Assembly: GCF_018305005.1 (NCBI RefSeq)
Contig: NZ_JAGQEG010000042.1
Location: 1-45,633, forward strand
Length of the DNA stretch: 45,633 bases
Reading direction: 5' to 3'
Source: Collimonas silvisoli
Lineage (GTDB): Bacteria; Pseudomonadota; Gammaproteobacteria; Burkholderiales; Burkholderiaceae_D
Shown: in pieces, positions 1 to 7,833 of the stretch
Layout of the letters: each line of letters opens with the position of its first letter
Position numbering within the stretch: the stretch's first letter is position 1
Notes under the pieces: generated by a model
Seen by the model: the letters and a program-made list of their open reading frames with translations, nothing else
The model's database searches: none
What the model was told of the DNA's origin: nothing
Made by a program: the position numbers and the translations under genes

Positions 1-553
1 CAAAAGTGAAACGCCAGCCGATCCAGCTGCCGAGCAAGGTGCCCAGCGGAATCCCAAGCGACAGGGCCAGTGGCGTGCCGACCATGGCAACCGCAATCGC
101 GCGGCCTCGCAGCGATGGCGCCGCCATGCGGCTGGCAAAACCGGCCAGCAAAGCCCACAGCAAACCTGCGAAGACCCCGGCAAACAGCCGCGCGACCAAG
201 GTCAGCAGATAGCTGTCGGAGAGCGCGGTAACGGTATTCACGATAAAGAAGCCGCCGATCGCGGTTTGCAGCAGCGGCCGCCGGCGCCAGCTGCGAGTGG
301 CGGCGACCAGCGGAATCGCGGCCAGCAAGGAGCCGATGGCGTAAATCGTGACCAACTGGCCGACCACCGATTCCGACACCGCCAGGTCGCGGCTCATCTG
401 CGTCAACAAGCCAGCCGGCAAAGCCTCGGTCAGAATGGTAATGAATCCCGCCATCGCCAAGGCCAGCAAACCCGCCAGCGGCAGGCCGGCAGCAGCGGAA
501 GGAACGCCGTCCGGCGTGACTGGCTCCATGGTTTGAAACTCGACGGTTTTCAT
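1..553 (-). CDS. MFS transporter, DHA1-like (3' end outside window)
   Basis: This is the N-terminal 184 or so residues of a major facilitator superfamily permease; the gene runs off the left edge. The protein opens with a short polar stretch and then alternating hydrophobic helices, for example GLLALAMAGFITIL. The loop after TM2-3 holds an RSWRRRP basic cluster, which resembles the A-motif region of DHA1 drug or sugar efflux permeases. It has the look of the YdhP/AraJ/PbuE-type 12-helix exporters. The ATG at 553-551 overlaps the TGA of the upstream serine hydrolase (ATGA, 4 bp), so the two genes are translationally coupled and probably share a promoter at about 1.8 kb. The substrate cannot be inferred. 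Confidence 0.85.
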   Translation of the reverse strand, partial: MKTVEFQTMEPVTPDGVPSAAAGLPLAGLLALAMAGFITILTEALPAGLLTQMSRDLAVSESVVGQLVTIYAIGSLLAAIPLVAATRSWRRRPLLQTAIGGFFIVNTVTALSDSYLLTLVARLFAGVFAGLLWALLAGFASRMAAPSLRGRAIAVAMVGTPLALSLGIPLGTLLGSWIGWRFTF

Positions 554-1761
554 GCTGCCCGCTCCGTGATTTTCGCTTCAGACTGACAGCCGTAGACGGC
601 GTCCCGCACATCGGTCACGAACCGGCCGGCCATGCCTTCGTACAAGGTATTGGTGAAGGCGACCGCACTCAGCCCGCGGGCGCGGTCGACGAACCAGGAG
701 TGGCCATAAGCGCCGCCCCAGCGCCAGGTGCCGACCGACTCCGGCGAATTCGCTGCAAGCGGATCGCGCAACACGGAAAACCCCAGCCCAAAACCGAAGC
801 CCGGCGCATTCGGCAGTTCCAGGTCACCCGTATGATTCTTCGCCATTTCATCGACCAGCGAGCGCGGCAGCAATGCACGGCCGCCTTCGCGCAGCAGTTC
901 CAGCAACTGCAGAAAATCGCCGGCGCTGCCAACCATGCCGGCGCCTGCCGAAGGAAAGGCGTGCGCATCGAGCGCGCGAGCAGGCTGGAAGCGGATACCT
1001 ACCGCCCCCTCGAAAGGAGAAACGATGTCGGTCTCCTGCATGCGCCGTGGCGGCGTACCTTGGTTCACGTAAGCGCTGCTCAAGCGCGCCGGCTCGGCTG
1101 CAAAAAAGGCCGTATCGTGCAGCGCCAAAGGCGCCGTCACCAGACTCTTCACTGCGGCGTCCAGCGGCAGCTGGCAGACCCGCTCGATCACCGCGCCAAG
1201 CACATCGGTCGCCAGCGAATAACCCCACGCCGTGCCCGGCTGGTACTGCAGCGGCACGCTGGCGATGCGGCGCAGATTCTCGGCCAGCGTAACGCCGGAT
1301 TGATCCATGCCGTCGGAGACGCCGGCCAGCGCATACGGGCCGTTCTCGTCGGCTTCGAAAAACCGGTAACCCAGGCCGGCCGTGTGGGATAGCAGTTGCC
1401 GCACGGTGATTTGCGCAGCGCTGCCGTCCGCCAGGTGTGGCCGGAACTCCGGCAGCCAGCGCTCAAGCGTATCGTCCAGCCCCAGCCGCCCCTGCCCCGC
1501 CAGCACCATGGCCGCAGTGGAAACGATGGGCTTGGAGACCGAGGCCAGCCGGAACAGCGCGTCGTCGCGCATCGGGCGCCTGGCTTCGCGGTCGGCAAAC
1601 CCAGCTGCACGGCAGTAAACCAGCTTGCCGTCCTGCGCAATCAAGACTACGGCGCCGACCAGCCGTTGTTCCTGCAAAGCCGAGTCAAGCGCCGTATCAA
1701 GGCGTGTTTGCAAAGCAGCGGACGATTCGAGCGGACCCGGAGCGGGCATTCGTATTGGCAT
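550..1761 (-). CDS. Serine hydrolase, beta-lactamase (class C/EstB) family
   Basis: A 403-aa protein of the penicillin-binding/beta-lactamase-related serine hydrolase family (Pfam Beta-lactamase). An SVSK tetrad in LASVSKPIVSTA is the SxxK nucleophile and general base. A Tyr in WGYSLATDVLG fits the YxN/YSx position, and HSWFVD in the GGAYGHSWFVD stretch replaces the KTG box, as is usual for EstB-like esterases. No signal peptide is visible, so it is probably cytoplasmic. I chose the ATG at 1761 because GAAGGAA lies about 6 nt upstream; an in-frame start at 1806 would add 15 residues without a clear RBS. It overlaps the MFS gene by 4 bp and diverges from a LysR regulator. It is more likely an esterase than a true beta-lactamase. 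Confidence 0.88.
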   Translation of the reverse strand: MPIRMPAPGPLESSAALQTRLDTALDSALQEQRLVGAVVLIAQDGKLVYCRAAGFADREARRPMRDDALFRLASVSKPIVSTAAMVLAGQGRLGLDDTLERWLPEFRPHLADGSAAQITVRQLLSHTAGLGYRFFEADENGPYALAGVSDGMDQSGVTLAENLRRIASVPLQYQPGTAWGYSLATDVLGAVIERVCQLPLDAAVKSLVTAPLALHDTAFFAAEPARLSSAYVNQGTPPRRMQETDIVSPFEGAVGIRFQPARALDAHAFPSAGAGMVGSAGDFLQLLELLREGGRALLPRSLVDEMAKNHTGDLELPNAPGFGFGLGFSVLRDPLAANSPESVGTWRWGGAYGHSWFVDRARGLSAVAFTNTLYEGMAGRFVTDVRDAVYGCQSEAKITERAA

Positions 1762-1826
1762 GATGGTTCCTTCTGTTGGTGTGATCGGCAAATCATAGGA
1801 GGCCATCGATTAAAGATAAACTGGGC

Positions 1827-1843
1827 TATAGTTCCACTCTATA
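1827..1843. promoter_or_regulatory. Candidate LysR-type operator between the divergent genes
   Basis: An inverted repeat TATAG-N7-CTATA lies between the serine hydrolase and lysR starts. Its inner arms satisfy the T-N11-A LTTR-box rule (TAG-N7-CTA). A second perfect inverted repeat, GGACA-CAAA-TGTCC, follows at 1845-1858 and overlaps the first possible lysR ATG (1853). The position fits autoregulation plus control of the hydrolase-MFS pair. This is pattern-based only. Confidence 0.45.
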
Positions 1844-1873
1844 AGGACACAAATGTCCGCAATTGGAGAGCAT

Positions 1874-2791
1874 ATGGAGAGCCTGAGTGGATTTGCGGTG
1901 TTTGTCCAAGTGGCTGAAACCCGCAGTTTTGTCGCCGCCGGCCGCTTGCTGGGCGTGTCGGCGTCGGCTATCGGCAAACGGGTGGCGCGGCTCGAAGAGC
2001 GGCTCGGCGTGCGCCTGTTTCACCGCAGCACGCGCAACATCACGTTGACCTCGGAGGGAACCCTGTTTCTAGAGCGCAGCCGGCGCGTGCTGGCCGAGAT
2101 AGAGGCTGCCGAAAACGAACTGTCGCTGAGTACCGGAACGCCGCGCGGACGGCTGCGCGTCAGCCTGCCGCTGGTCAGCTCGCTGGTGCTGCCGGTGCTG
2201 GCTGACTTCATGCAGCAATATCCGGAAGTCGAACTGGATCTTGATTTCACCGATCGCAGCGTCGACGTCATCGAGGAGGGATTCGACGCCGTGGTGCGTA
2301 CCGGCGAGTTGGCCGATTCACGCCTTTCATCTCGTTTGCTCGGTTCATTTCGCGTATTGCTGGCAGGCTCACCCGCCTATTTTGCCCAGCGCGGCGTTCC
2401 GCAGAAGCCGTCCGACCTGGCCGGCCATAGCTGCCTGCATTACCGCTACCCGAACAGCGGCAAGCTGGAGGTCTGGCCGTTGCGGCACACGCCTGACGAA
2501 GCCGAAATCGTCCTACCCACATCCATGATCTGCAATAACATTGAAACCCGCGTCTGCTTCGCGCTACGCGGGCTGGGGATTGCCTGCCTGCCGGGCTTCG
2601 CCGTCCGCGACGCCATCGCCGACGGCCGCCTGCGCACGGTACTGGACGACTACGTCGAGCGCACCACCGCATTTCGGGTGCTATGGCCGACCAGCCGGCA
2701 TCCGACGCCCAAGCTGCGCGTGTTCATCGATTTCCTGGTGGAGCGGGTGTTTGCGCAGAGAGCTGGCGGAAAAACAAAACAGCCGGTTTAG
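1874..2791 (+). CDS. LysR-family transcriptional regulator
   Basis: A 305-aa LTTR. The N-terminal winged HTH is clear (AVFVQVAETRSFVAAGRLLGV, then SASAIGKRVARLEERLGVRLF and HRSTRNITLTSEG, about residues 1-60). It is followed by a substrate-binding domain with the pattern of CrgA/DmlR-like LTTRs (GRLRVSLPLVSSLVLPVL, and later GLGIACLPGFAVRDAIADG). I prefer the ATG at 1874, which has GGAGA just upstream; an ATG at 1853 would add MSAIGEH. It is divergent from the serine hydrolase with a 112-bp intergenic region holding LTTR-like dyads, so it probably controls the hydrolase-MFS pair. The effector is unknown. Confidence 0.92.
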   Translation: MESLSGFAVFVQVAETRSFVAAGRLLGVSASAIGKRVARLEERLGVRLFHRSTRNITLTSEGTLFLERSRRVLAEIEAAENELSLSTGTPRGRLRVSLPLVSSLVLPVLADFMQQYPEVELDLDFTDRSVDVIEEGFDAVVRTGELADSRLSSRLLGSFRVLLAGSPAYFAQRGVPQKPSDLAGHSCLHYRYPNSGKLEVWPLRHTPDEAEIVLPTSMICNNIETRVCFALRGLGIACLPGFAVRDAIADGRLRTVLDDYVERTTAFRVLWPTSRHPTPKLRVFIDFLVERVFAQRAGGKTKQPV

Positions 2792-2830
2792 GGCAAATGC
2801 CAGAGCTGGCGGATGCGAGAAGGTTAAACG

Positions 2831-2855
2831 ACAGGTAGTGCGAACAGGTAGTGCG
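2831..2855. repeat. Tandem 12-bp direct repeat
   Basis: ACAGGTAGTGCG occurs twice with one base between the copies (2831-2842 and 2844-2855), 40 bp after the lysR stop and just ahead of the phnA promoter. It could be a regulator half-site pair or a chance duplication. Confidence 0.6.
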
Positions 2856-2875
2856 CCTCAAAAAACATTTCAATC

Positions 2876-2902
2876 CTGACAGCGATAGTCACGCAGTATA
2901 CT
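2876..2902 (+). promoter_or_regulatory. Candidate sigma70 promoter for phnA
   Basis: CTGACA (2876-2881) and TATACT (2897-2902) are 15 bp apart. The -10 sits inside a perfect 10-bp palindrome CAGTATACTG (2894-2903). It lies about 45 bp before the phnA start. The spacing is shorter than ideal, so confidence is modest. Confidence 0.35.
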
Positions 2903-2945
2903 GTCGCACTTTTACGGCTCCGGCTTTATTTCGAAAGACAACACC

Positions 2946-3293
2946 ATGACTACCCTACCAGCATGCCCGCAATGCAACTCCGAATTTACCTACGAAGACG
3001 GCGGCCTCTTCATCTGCCCGGAATGCGCCCATGAATGGTCGGCACAGGCGACTGCAGAATCCGGCGGCGACGGCGTCAAGGTCTACCGCGACGCCGTCGG
3101 CAATGTCTTGCAGGATGGCGATACCGTCACCGTGATCAAGGACCTGAAATTGAAAGGCTCCAGCGGCGTGGTCAAGGTTGGCACCAAGGTCAAGAATATC
3201 CGCCTGGTCGACAGCGATCACGATATCGATTGCAAAATCGACGGTTTCGGCGCCATGAGCCTGAAATCGGAGTTCGTCAAGAAGGTGGTGTAA
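2946..3293 (+). CDS. phnA: PhnA/YjdM family zinc-ribbon protein
   Basis: A 115-aa protein with the full PhnA/YjdM architecture. An N-terminal zinc ribbon has two CPxC knuckles (CPQC at about residues 8-11, CPEC at about 25-28). It is followed by the C-terminal beta-barrel region with [10 protein letters not shown]-type and [15 protein letters not shown] motifs. The family was named for alkylphosphonate utilisation, but YjdM is not part of C-P lyase and its true role is unclear. A promoter-like element and a direct repeat precede it. It appears monocistronic, since the next gene starts 98 bp downstream with its own N-terminal anchor. Length matches the family norm of about 110-115 aa. Confidence 0.93.
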   Translation: MTTLPACPQCNSEFTYEDGGLFICPECAHEWSAQATAESGGDGVKVYRDAVGNVLQDGDTVTVIKDLKLKGSSGVVKVGTKVKNIRLVDSDHDIDCKIDGFGAMSLKSEFVKKVV

Positions 3294-3391
3294 TTGTGCG
3301 GGGAGCGATAGCCATCGGACTCCCCGGCAACAGTCCAACAGCCTCGCGCCCGGTTTTCGCGTTGCCCGACTAAGCGCTTCAAATCCGCACC

Positions 3392-4735
3392 ATGCCCAGA
3401 CAAAACCCAGCACTGCACCGCATCCAGAAGCCACCGATGACCGCGCAACGCCTGCGGCTCCTGATCATCGGCGCGATCGTGTTGATCGCTGCGCTGGGCT
3501 GGGCCCTGTTCATCATGCTCAAGCCCGCCATCCAGCGCACGATTGTGATTACCGCCGGCGCCGACAAGGGCATCTATAGCGGTTTTGCAGAGCGCTATGC
3601 GCCGCTCCTGAAACGTGAAGGCATCACCCTGGATATCCGCCGCTCCTCCGGCTCGGTGGAAAATTATCAGCGGCTGACGGATCCGGAAAGCGAATACGAA
3701 GTCGGCTTCATCCAGTCCGGCACCAACGCCCCGACTGAAAACGATCACCTGCAAACCATCGCCGCCGTCTCCTATGAACCGATCTGGGTGTTTTATCGCG
3801 GCGACACCGTCATCAACCGGCTGACGCAATTGCGCGGCAAGCGGGTTTCCGTCGGCGTTCCCGGCAGCGGACTGCTGAAAGTCTCGCGAATTCTGCTCGG
3901 CCACAGCGGCATCAACGGCGACAACGCCACGCTGATCGAAATGGATGCCTACAAGGCCTACCAGAATCTTGAAAACGGCCAGCTGGACGCCGCCTTTTTT
4001 ATCGGCAGGCCCGACGCCCCCATGCAGAAAATGCTGCTCAACAGCGATCTGAAGCTGATGAGTTTTGCCCAGGCAGACGCGCTGGTGCTGAAGTTTCCCT
4101 CGCTCTCCAAGATCATTTTTCCACGCGCCTCGACCAGCATCGCCAACGATCTGCCGCAAGCCGACGTCACCATGCTGGCCGCCACCGCCCTGCTGGTTTC
4201 CAAGGATACCCTGCATCCGGCCCTGGCCTACCTGCTGCTGGAAGCCGCCAACGCCGCCCATGCCCGCGAAGATTACTTTACGCCGCGCGGTGTATTTCCC
4301 AACCTGAATACGGATGATTTTCCGGTTTCCGACGAAAGCACCCGCTACTTCAAATCCGGCCGCCCTTTCCTGCAACGCTACCTGCCGTTCTGGCTAGCCA
4401 GTTTCATTGAAAGGCGCTTGCTGATCCTGCTACCCTTCATGGCCTTGTTGTTCGGGCTGCTGCAAGCGCTGCCGCGCATGGTGGCGGCACGCATGAAAAA
4501 CCGGCTGGTGGTCTGGTATCGCGAAATCAAGTCGCTGGAAGATGAGATATGGGCTTGCAAGAATCCCAGCAAGGAACAGATTGCGCAATGGCGCGACGAC
4601 ATCGAAAACATCGATGCGAACGCCAGCCAGATACGGATTCCGCAGCGTTATTTTCAAGATGTGTATGCGCTCAAACAGGCGATCCGGGTGGTGCGGGAAC
4701 GGATTGTTCAGGTGGCGCAGAAGGTTGAACAATGA
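3392..4735 (+). CDS. TAXI-family TRAP-type solute-binding protein with C-terminal TM anchor
   Basis: A 447-aa protein of the TAXI (TRAP-associated extracytoplasmic immunogenic) binding family. An N-terminal membrane segment at about residues 22-45 (LLIIGAIVLIAALGWALFIM) precedes the binding domain with TIVITAGADKGIYSGFAE, GSGLLKVSRILLG and the QNLENGQLDAAFFIGRP signature. A second hydrophobic segment near residues 340-360 (LLILLPFMALLFGLLQ) is followed by a cytosolic helical tail of about 90 residues. This double-anchored form is seen in stand-alone TAXI proteins. No TRAP DctQ/DctM gene is adjacent, so the partner permease is elsewhere or absent. Translation could also start at the Met at 3437, directly before the TM segment; no strong RBS decides this. 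Confidence 0.88.
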   Translation: MPRQNPALHRIQKPPMTAQRLRLLIIGAIVLIAALGWALFIMLKPAIQRTIVITAGADKGIYSGFAERYAPLLKREGITLDIRRSSGSVENYQRLTDPESEYEVGFIQSGTNAPTENDHLQTIAAVSYEPIWVFYRGDTVINRLTQLRGKRVSVGVPGSGLLKVSRILLGHSGINGDNATLIEMDAYKAYQNLENGQLDAAFFIGRPDAPMQKMLLNSDLKLMSFAQADALVLKFPSLSKIIFPRASTSIANDLPQADVTMLAATALLVSKDTLHPALAYLLLEAANAAHAREDYFTPRGVFPNLNTDDFPVSDESTRYFKSGRPFLQRYLPFWLASFIERRLLILLPFMALLFGLLQALPRMVAARMKNRLVVWYREIKSLEDEIWACKNPSKEQIAQWRDDIENIDANASQIRIPQRYFQDVYALKQAIRVVRERIVQVAQKVEQ

Positions 4736-4769
4736 ATTGGGGTTGATTGGAGACTTCCTGACACTTGGA

Positions 4770-4829
4770 CAAGCTGGCAAGGACGAGGCGATCGCCCTGG
4801 TCCGCATGGCCGTCGAACGCGGCGTCACG
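4770..4829 (+). pseudogene. Aldo/keto reductase N-terminal fragment (remnant)
   Basis: About 20 codons read GQAGKDEAIALVRMAVERGVT, which closely fits the early alpha-helix of aldo/keto reductases (normally followed by FFDTAxxYG). The match stops abruptly after GVT, and no catalytic Asp/Tyr/Lys/His region exists nearby. It starts just after the TAXI stop codon. I read it as decayed sequence left by a deletion, not as a gene. Confidence 0.5.
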
Positions 4830-5061
4830 CTCATCGTCCAGCCGCTCGCGCTGAAACGAGCCACATCAAACCTGGCATCCCCATAACATTTTCCGCTCGG
4901 CTGCTTCCCTCGCTTTACGTACGCCGCTTCAGATTGACGAGCGAGCCGGAGAATGGCGGCTTGCTAGACAGCCAGCATGCAGCGATCCAATTTTCCCCGG
5001 CGCCTCGAAATTACCCCACTTCTGATGTTTTGTTACGCACCAATTACCTTTTAAGCATCTA

Positions 5062-5122
5062 TTCGCTCAGGGCCTCTTTATTTCGCATCTTGAAGAGGTT
5101 GACTGGTCACATGTCGCAGTAT
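5062..5122 (+). promoter_or_regulatory. Perfect PIP box with -10-like element (Hrp-regulated promoter)
   Basis: TTCGC at 5062-5066 and TTCGC at 5082-5086 are separated by exactly 15 bp, giving the consensus plant-inducible-promoter box TTCGC-N15-TTCGC. This also satisfies the hrpII form TTCG-N16-TTCG. Exactly 30 bp after the box is CAGTAT (5117-5122), which fits the YANNNT -10 expected 30-32 bp downstream. In Xanthomonas and Ralstonia, HrpX/HrpB AraC-type activators use such boxes to switch on type III secretion genes and effectors. It is the only such element I noticed in the window and it points at the next gene. Confidence 0.8.
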
Positions 5123-5257
5123 GAAAACGATATCGAAATTTCCAATAGCCAACATTGAACGGCTGAATGTCGAATGGCAGATATCGATTGAGAGACGAGA
5201 CTATTCGACAGGAAATGATGACCCAGAACCTTGACGGTCTTTTATGGAGCATCAGAA

Positions 5258-7090
5258 ATGCATATACAAAACCTACCCCAGCCCACGATTTCGCCCGAGA
5301 ACACTGAGATCACCGAGAATGTCGAAACGAATACAAGCGGTTCCAGCCGAAGGTCGAGATCCCGCAGCCCGATGGCGAGCTCAGGCGAATTAACCCGGCT
5401 TGCAGAGCCAAATACCGGTAGTAACCGACATTCGGTGTCCTCCAGCATAGGCCATGAAGGAAGAGTGGAAAGCGCCAGGATGTCAGTATCTTCCAGTATC
5501 GGATTTGAGGGACGCACGGACAGCGGCAGACGAATTTCAGCATCGTCAAGCAGGAGCGGAAGCGGACGGGCCACCGTTGGTTCGTCGACGCGGCATCACA
5601 GCGGGGAATTGAATCTCGACGTCCTCTCAGACGAGGAAAAAAAAATAACTTTCGATGAGCAATTGGCGCTTTCCCGCATCGAAGGCTCTCCAATTGCGGA
5701 AGGTTCTCCGCTGCCGCTGATTCCCAAAGCTCCCGTCAGCCGCAGAAAGCTCTCCACCATTTTCTCCGGTAAATATTTGGGTTCGTCGTCAACTGCGAAG
5801 GCGCCTCTTTCCTCCACTGCGGAAAGCTCGGCAATGGCCAGGGCGACCCATATTGAAATCGAAATGAGCGGCATGCTTGCAGACGAGGCTGAACCAACCG
5901 CACCCTTGGATGCTGAAAACATTCGGCTGGGAGAGGAAGTAATTCAGATTCCGAACAGGGATTCAATCTCAGTGCAACTGCACGAAATATTTGCGCCGCA
6001 TATTAATGAAGGCAACCATGAAGCTTTCGAATTGCTGATCGGCGAGAGAGCAATCAGACTCGATGCAAAAGGCGAAACACCTGAAAGTATCCATCGGATC
6101 CTGTCAAAAGGAACTAACATGGATCGCGTTGCGCAAGCTACCGTGGGCTACGTGAGATCAGTCCCGTTCGGAATTGCATCAAGATTGCTGGACGCCAAGC
6201 AGGTATTGACCGCGGCCGCAAAAACCCCGGCACAAGGCGGCGCCATTGCCGGCGTGTTTTCTGGCGCCGCAGATACCGTGGGCGCAAAAATTCTGGAGAA
6301 ATCGACCGGCAATACCCAATGGATGAAAGCGGACGCGGAACAGCTGGAGCCGGTGATGGCGGAAGCAAAAGGGGCAACGGGCAATCTGATGAAGCAAGCT
6401 CTCGAAATTTCGGCTTCGTTTCAGACCTATACCGGACGCAACATCCTGCGAAATGCTGTCGTTCCGGCGGTTGCCAAGAAAGCCGGCGCAGCTGCGGCAA
6501 CTGGGGTTGACTCCTGGATAGCGGCTGCCGGAGGTCCCATCGCCGGCTCGGCTGCATATGTCGCCATGAATGCGTTCAATGAGAAGAATCATCGTGTCGG
6601 CCCTGAATATTTGCTCGGCCGTCCTGATTGGGAAGCGCATTTCGATAGACTGAAAAATGCCACATGGACCGATGCCGGCATCAATGGGTTGAAGCGTGCC
6701 GCCAGATTGCCTGTGGATATCGCGACGGACACGCTTAGCGGGGCGCGCGAACTATTGACTGCCAAGCGTATCTTGACGAACGGTGTGCTGGCCGGCGGTT
6801 TTGCCGCAGTCTCCGCAGCAAAAGCAGCGGCCGGAATCGCAGCGAAAAAGGCGGGAATGGATCCAGCCAGCATCTCCGCCATCCAGGAAACAGTCGGGAC
6901 GATCACCAGCGCACCGGTATTTGCGGCATGGACAATGACCGATGTTCTCGCCGATACCGCAATTGATAAAGCAGGTGAGGCAGCGAATCGGGCCGGCAAC
7001 ATGATTCACCAATCCAATCCGCCTATGGCCGCAAGAGCGGAGTATCACGTGATCGACATGCCGGAGGACGATCGGGGACCGGCAGCGTAG
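5258..7090 (+). CDS. Putative type III secreted effector, Ser-rich N-terminus
   Basis: A 610-aa protein of no family I recognise. The first 130 residues or so are strongly Ser/Arg-rich and low in complexity (SGSSRRSRSRSPM; SVSSSIGHEG and SVSSSIGFEG are near-repeats), like disordered type III secretion N-termini. The middle is acidic and mixed. From about residue 290 to 580 there are several long Ala/Gly-rich helices (AVVPAVAKKAGAAAATGVD, AGGFAAVSAAKAAAGIAAKK) that could insert into membranes. There is no Sec signal peptide. GGAG lies 8 nt before the ATG at 5258. An exact PIP box with a correctly placed -10 lies about 135-195 bp upstream, the main argument for effector status. It is visibly less GC-rich than its neighbours. 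A role as eCIS cargo is less likely, since it lacks DUF4157 and is not in that operon. Confidence 0.65.
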   Translation: MHIQNLPQPTISPENTEITENVETNTSGSSRRSRSRSPMASSGELTRLAEPNTGSNRHSVSSSIGHEGRVESARMSVSSSIGFEGRTDSGRRISASSSRSGSGRATVGSSTRHHSGELNLDVLSDEEKKITFDEQLALSRIEGSPIAEGSPLPLIPKAPVSRRKLSTIFSGKYLGSSSTAKAPLSSTAESSAMARATHIEIEMSGMLADEAEPTAPLDAENIRLGEEVIQIPNRDSISVQLHEIFAPHINEGNHEAFELLIGERAIRLDAKGETPESIHRILSKGTNMDRVAQATVGYVRSVPFGIASRLLDAKQVLTAAAKTPAQGGAIAGVFSGAADTVGAKILEKSTGNTQWMKADAEQLEPVMAEAKGATGNLMKQALEISASFQTYTGRNILRNAVVPAVAKKAGAAAATGVDSWIAAAGGPIAGSAAYVAMNAFNEKNHRVGPEYLLGRPDWEAHFDRLKNATWTDAGINGLKRAARLPVDIATDTLSGARELLTAKRILTNGVLAGGFAAVSAAKAAAGIAAKKAGMDPASISAIQETVGTITSAPVFAAWTMTDVLADTAIDKAGEAANRAGNMIHQSNPPMAARAEYHVIDMPEDDRGPAA

Positions 7091-7833
7091 CCCTGTTTCT
7101 TTAACCTGCAGTAGTTCCAGGGTCGGCTTCTAGAGCCTGTTCCAGGGCCTGTCACAGGCCCTAGTGATGTCGCACAGCAAATTAAATAGTGAGGAATTGG
7201 AAAGCTGGATGAAAGTTATGCTGGCCTAGAATACATCCACGTTAATAAATGTTTGAGGAAGATCACGGCCGCCATATCAATTGCGGCAGGTCATAATTCC
7301 CAAAATCGTGGAGACAAGAAGTAATGCCTAAATTTCTCTATGGCCCAATGCATCCGCCCGCAATGCCGGCGGCACACGCGAGTGCTGCCCCGATTGCAGC
7401 GACCGGGGGCATGGCTGCCAACTCATCAAAAAATCGCCGTCATGACTGGCGGCATCGCGCAGATTATCTATTTTCCGGTAGAGCCGACTGAGCACCTGCA
7501 AGATAGATGCTGCCAGATTGGCGCGCACATTTAACACGATCCTGACGTTCATCAAGGATGACGCCACCGATTTTATCCATCAGCGCAGTACCGCCTTGAC
7601 ACCTGCAGATTGGCCGCCCTGGGGGGCGCATGCCTTGTTCTGATCGATGAAGTCATCGGGCAGAGTAGCAACGGGAAAAAACTGCACGTTTCCTGAACGA
7701 GCAACTTATTCGCGCCATGTTCCACATTAGCCGTAAGGCTGCGACAGCACACACTCATAACTGCCTTTGTATTTAAAAACACAGCATGACGAGCCTTGTG
7801 CCAACTCTAGAATTTGAATCAAAGGAGAAAGAA
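7091..7833. other. 743-bp region with no confident gene
   Basis: Apart from the hairpin at 7144-7162 I see no secure gene. A 55-codon frame at 7324-7491 (MPKFLYGPMHPPAMP...) has a GGAG 10 nt upstream. Its reading seems to continue in another frame at about 7490-7640 (ARTFNTILTFIKDDATDF), which could mean a decayed or frameshifted short gene. The evidence is too thin to name it. Confidence 0.4.
7144..7162. terminator. Hairpin downstream of the effector gene
   Basis: AGGGCCTG-TCA-CAGGCCCT is a perfect 8-bp stem with a 3-nt loop, 53 bp after the effector stop codon. No U-run follows, so it may be a weak terminator, a 3' stabiliser or a REP-like element. Confidence 0.4.

Larger units (their letters stand above)
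4736..5257. other. Intergenic region: AKR remnant and effector promoter
   Basis: These 522 bp hold the aldo/keto reductase scrap (4770-4829) and the PIP-box promoter (5062-5122). Nothing else codes convincingly; the short open frames lack RBSs and protein-like composition. The leader between the predicted -10 and the effector ATG is about 135 nt. Confidence 0.6.

Noticed and set aside
3218-4375. Long minus-strand open frame opposite the TAXI gene
   Set aside because: It lies antisense to a well-supported TAXI protein and has no protein-like motifs; it follows from high GC content.
4934-5158. 74-codon open frame upstream of the effector gene
   Set aside because: No RBS, non-ATG start, covers the PIP box, and has no protein-like composition.
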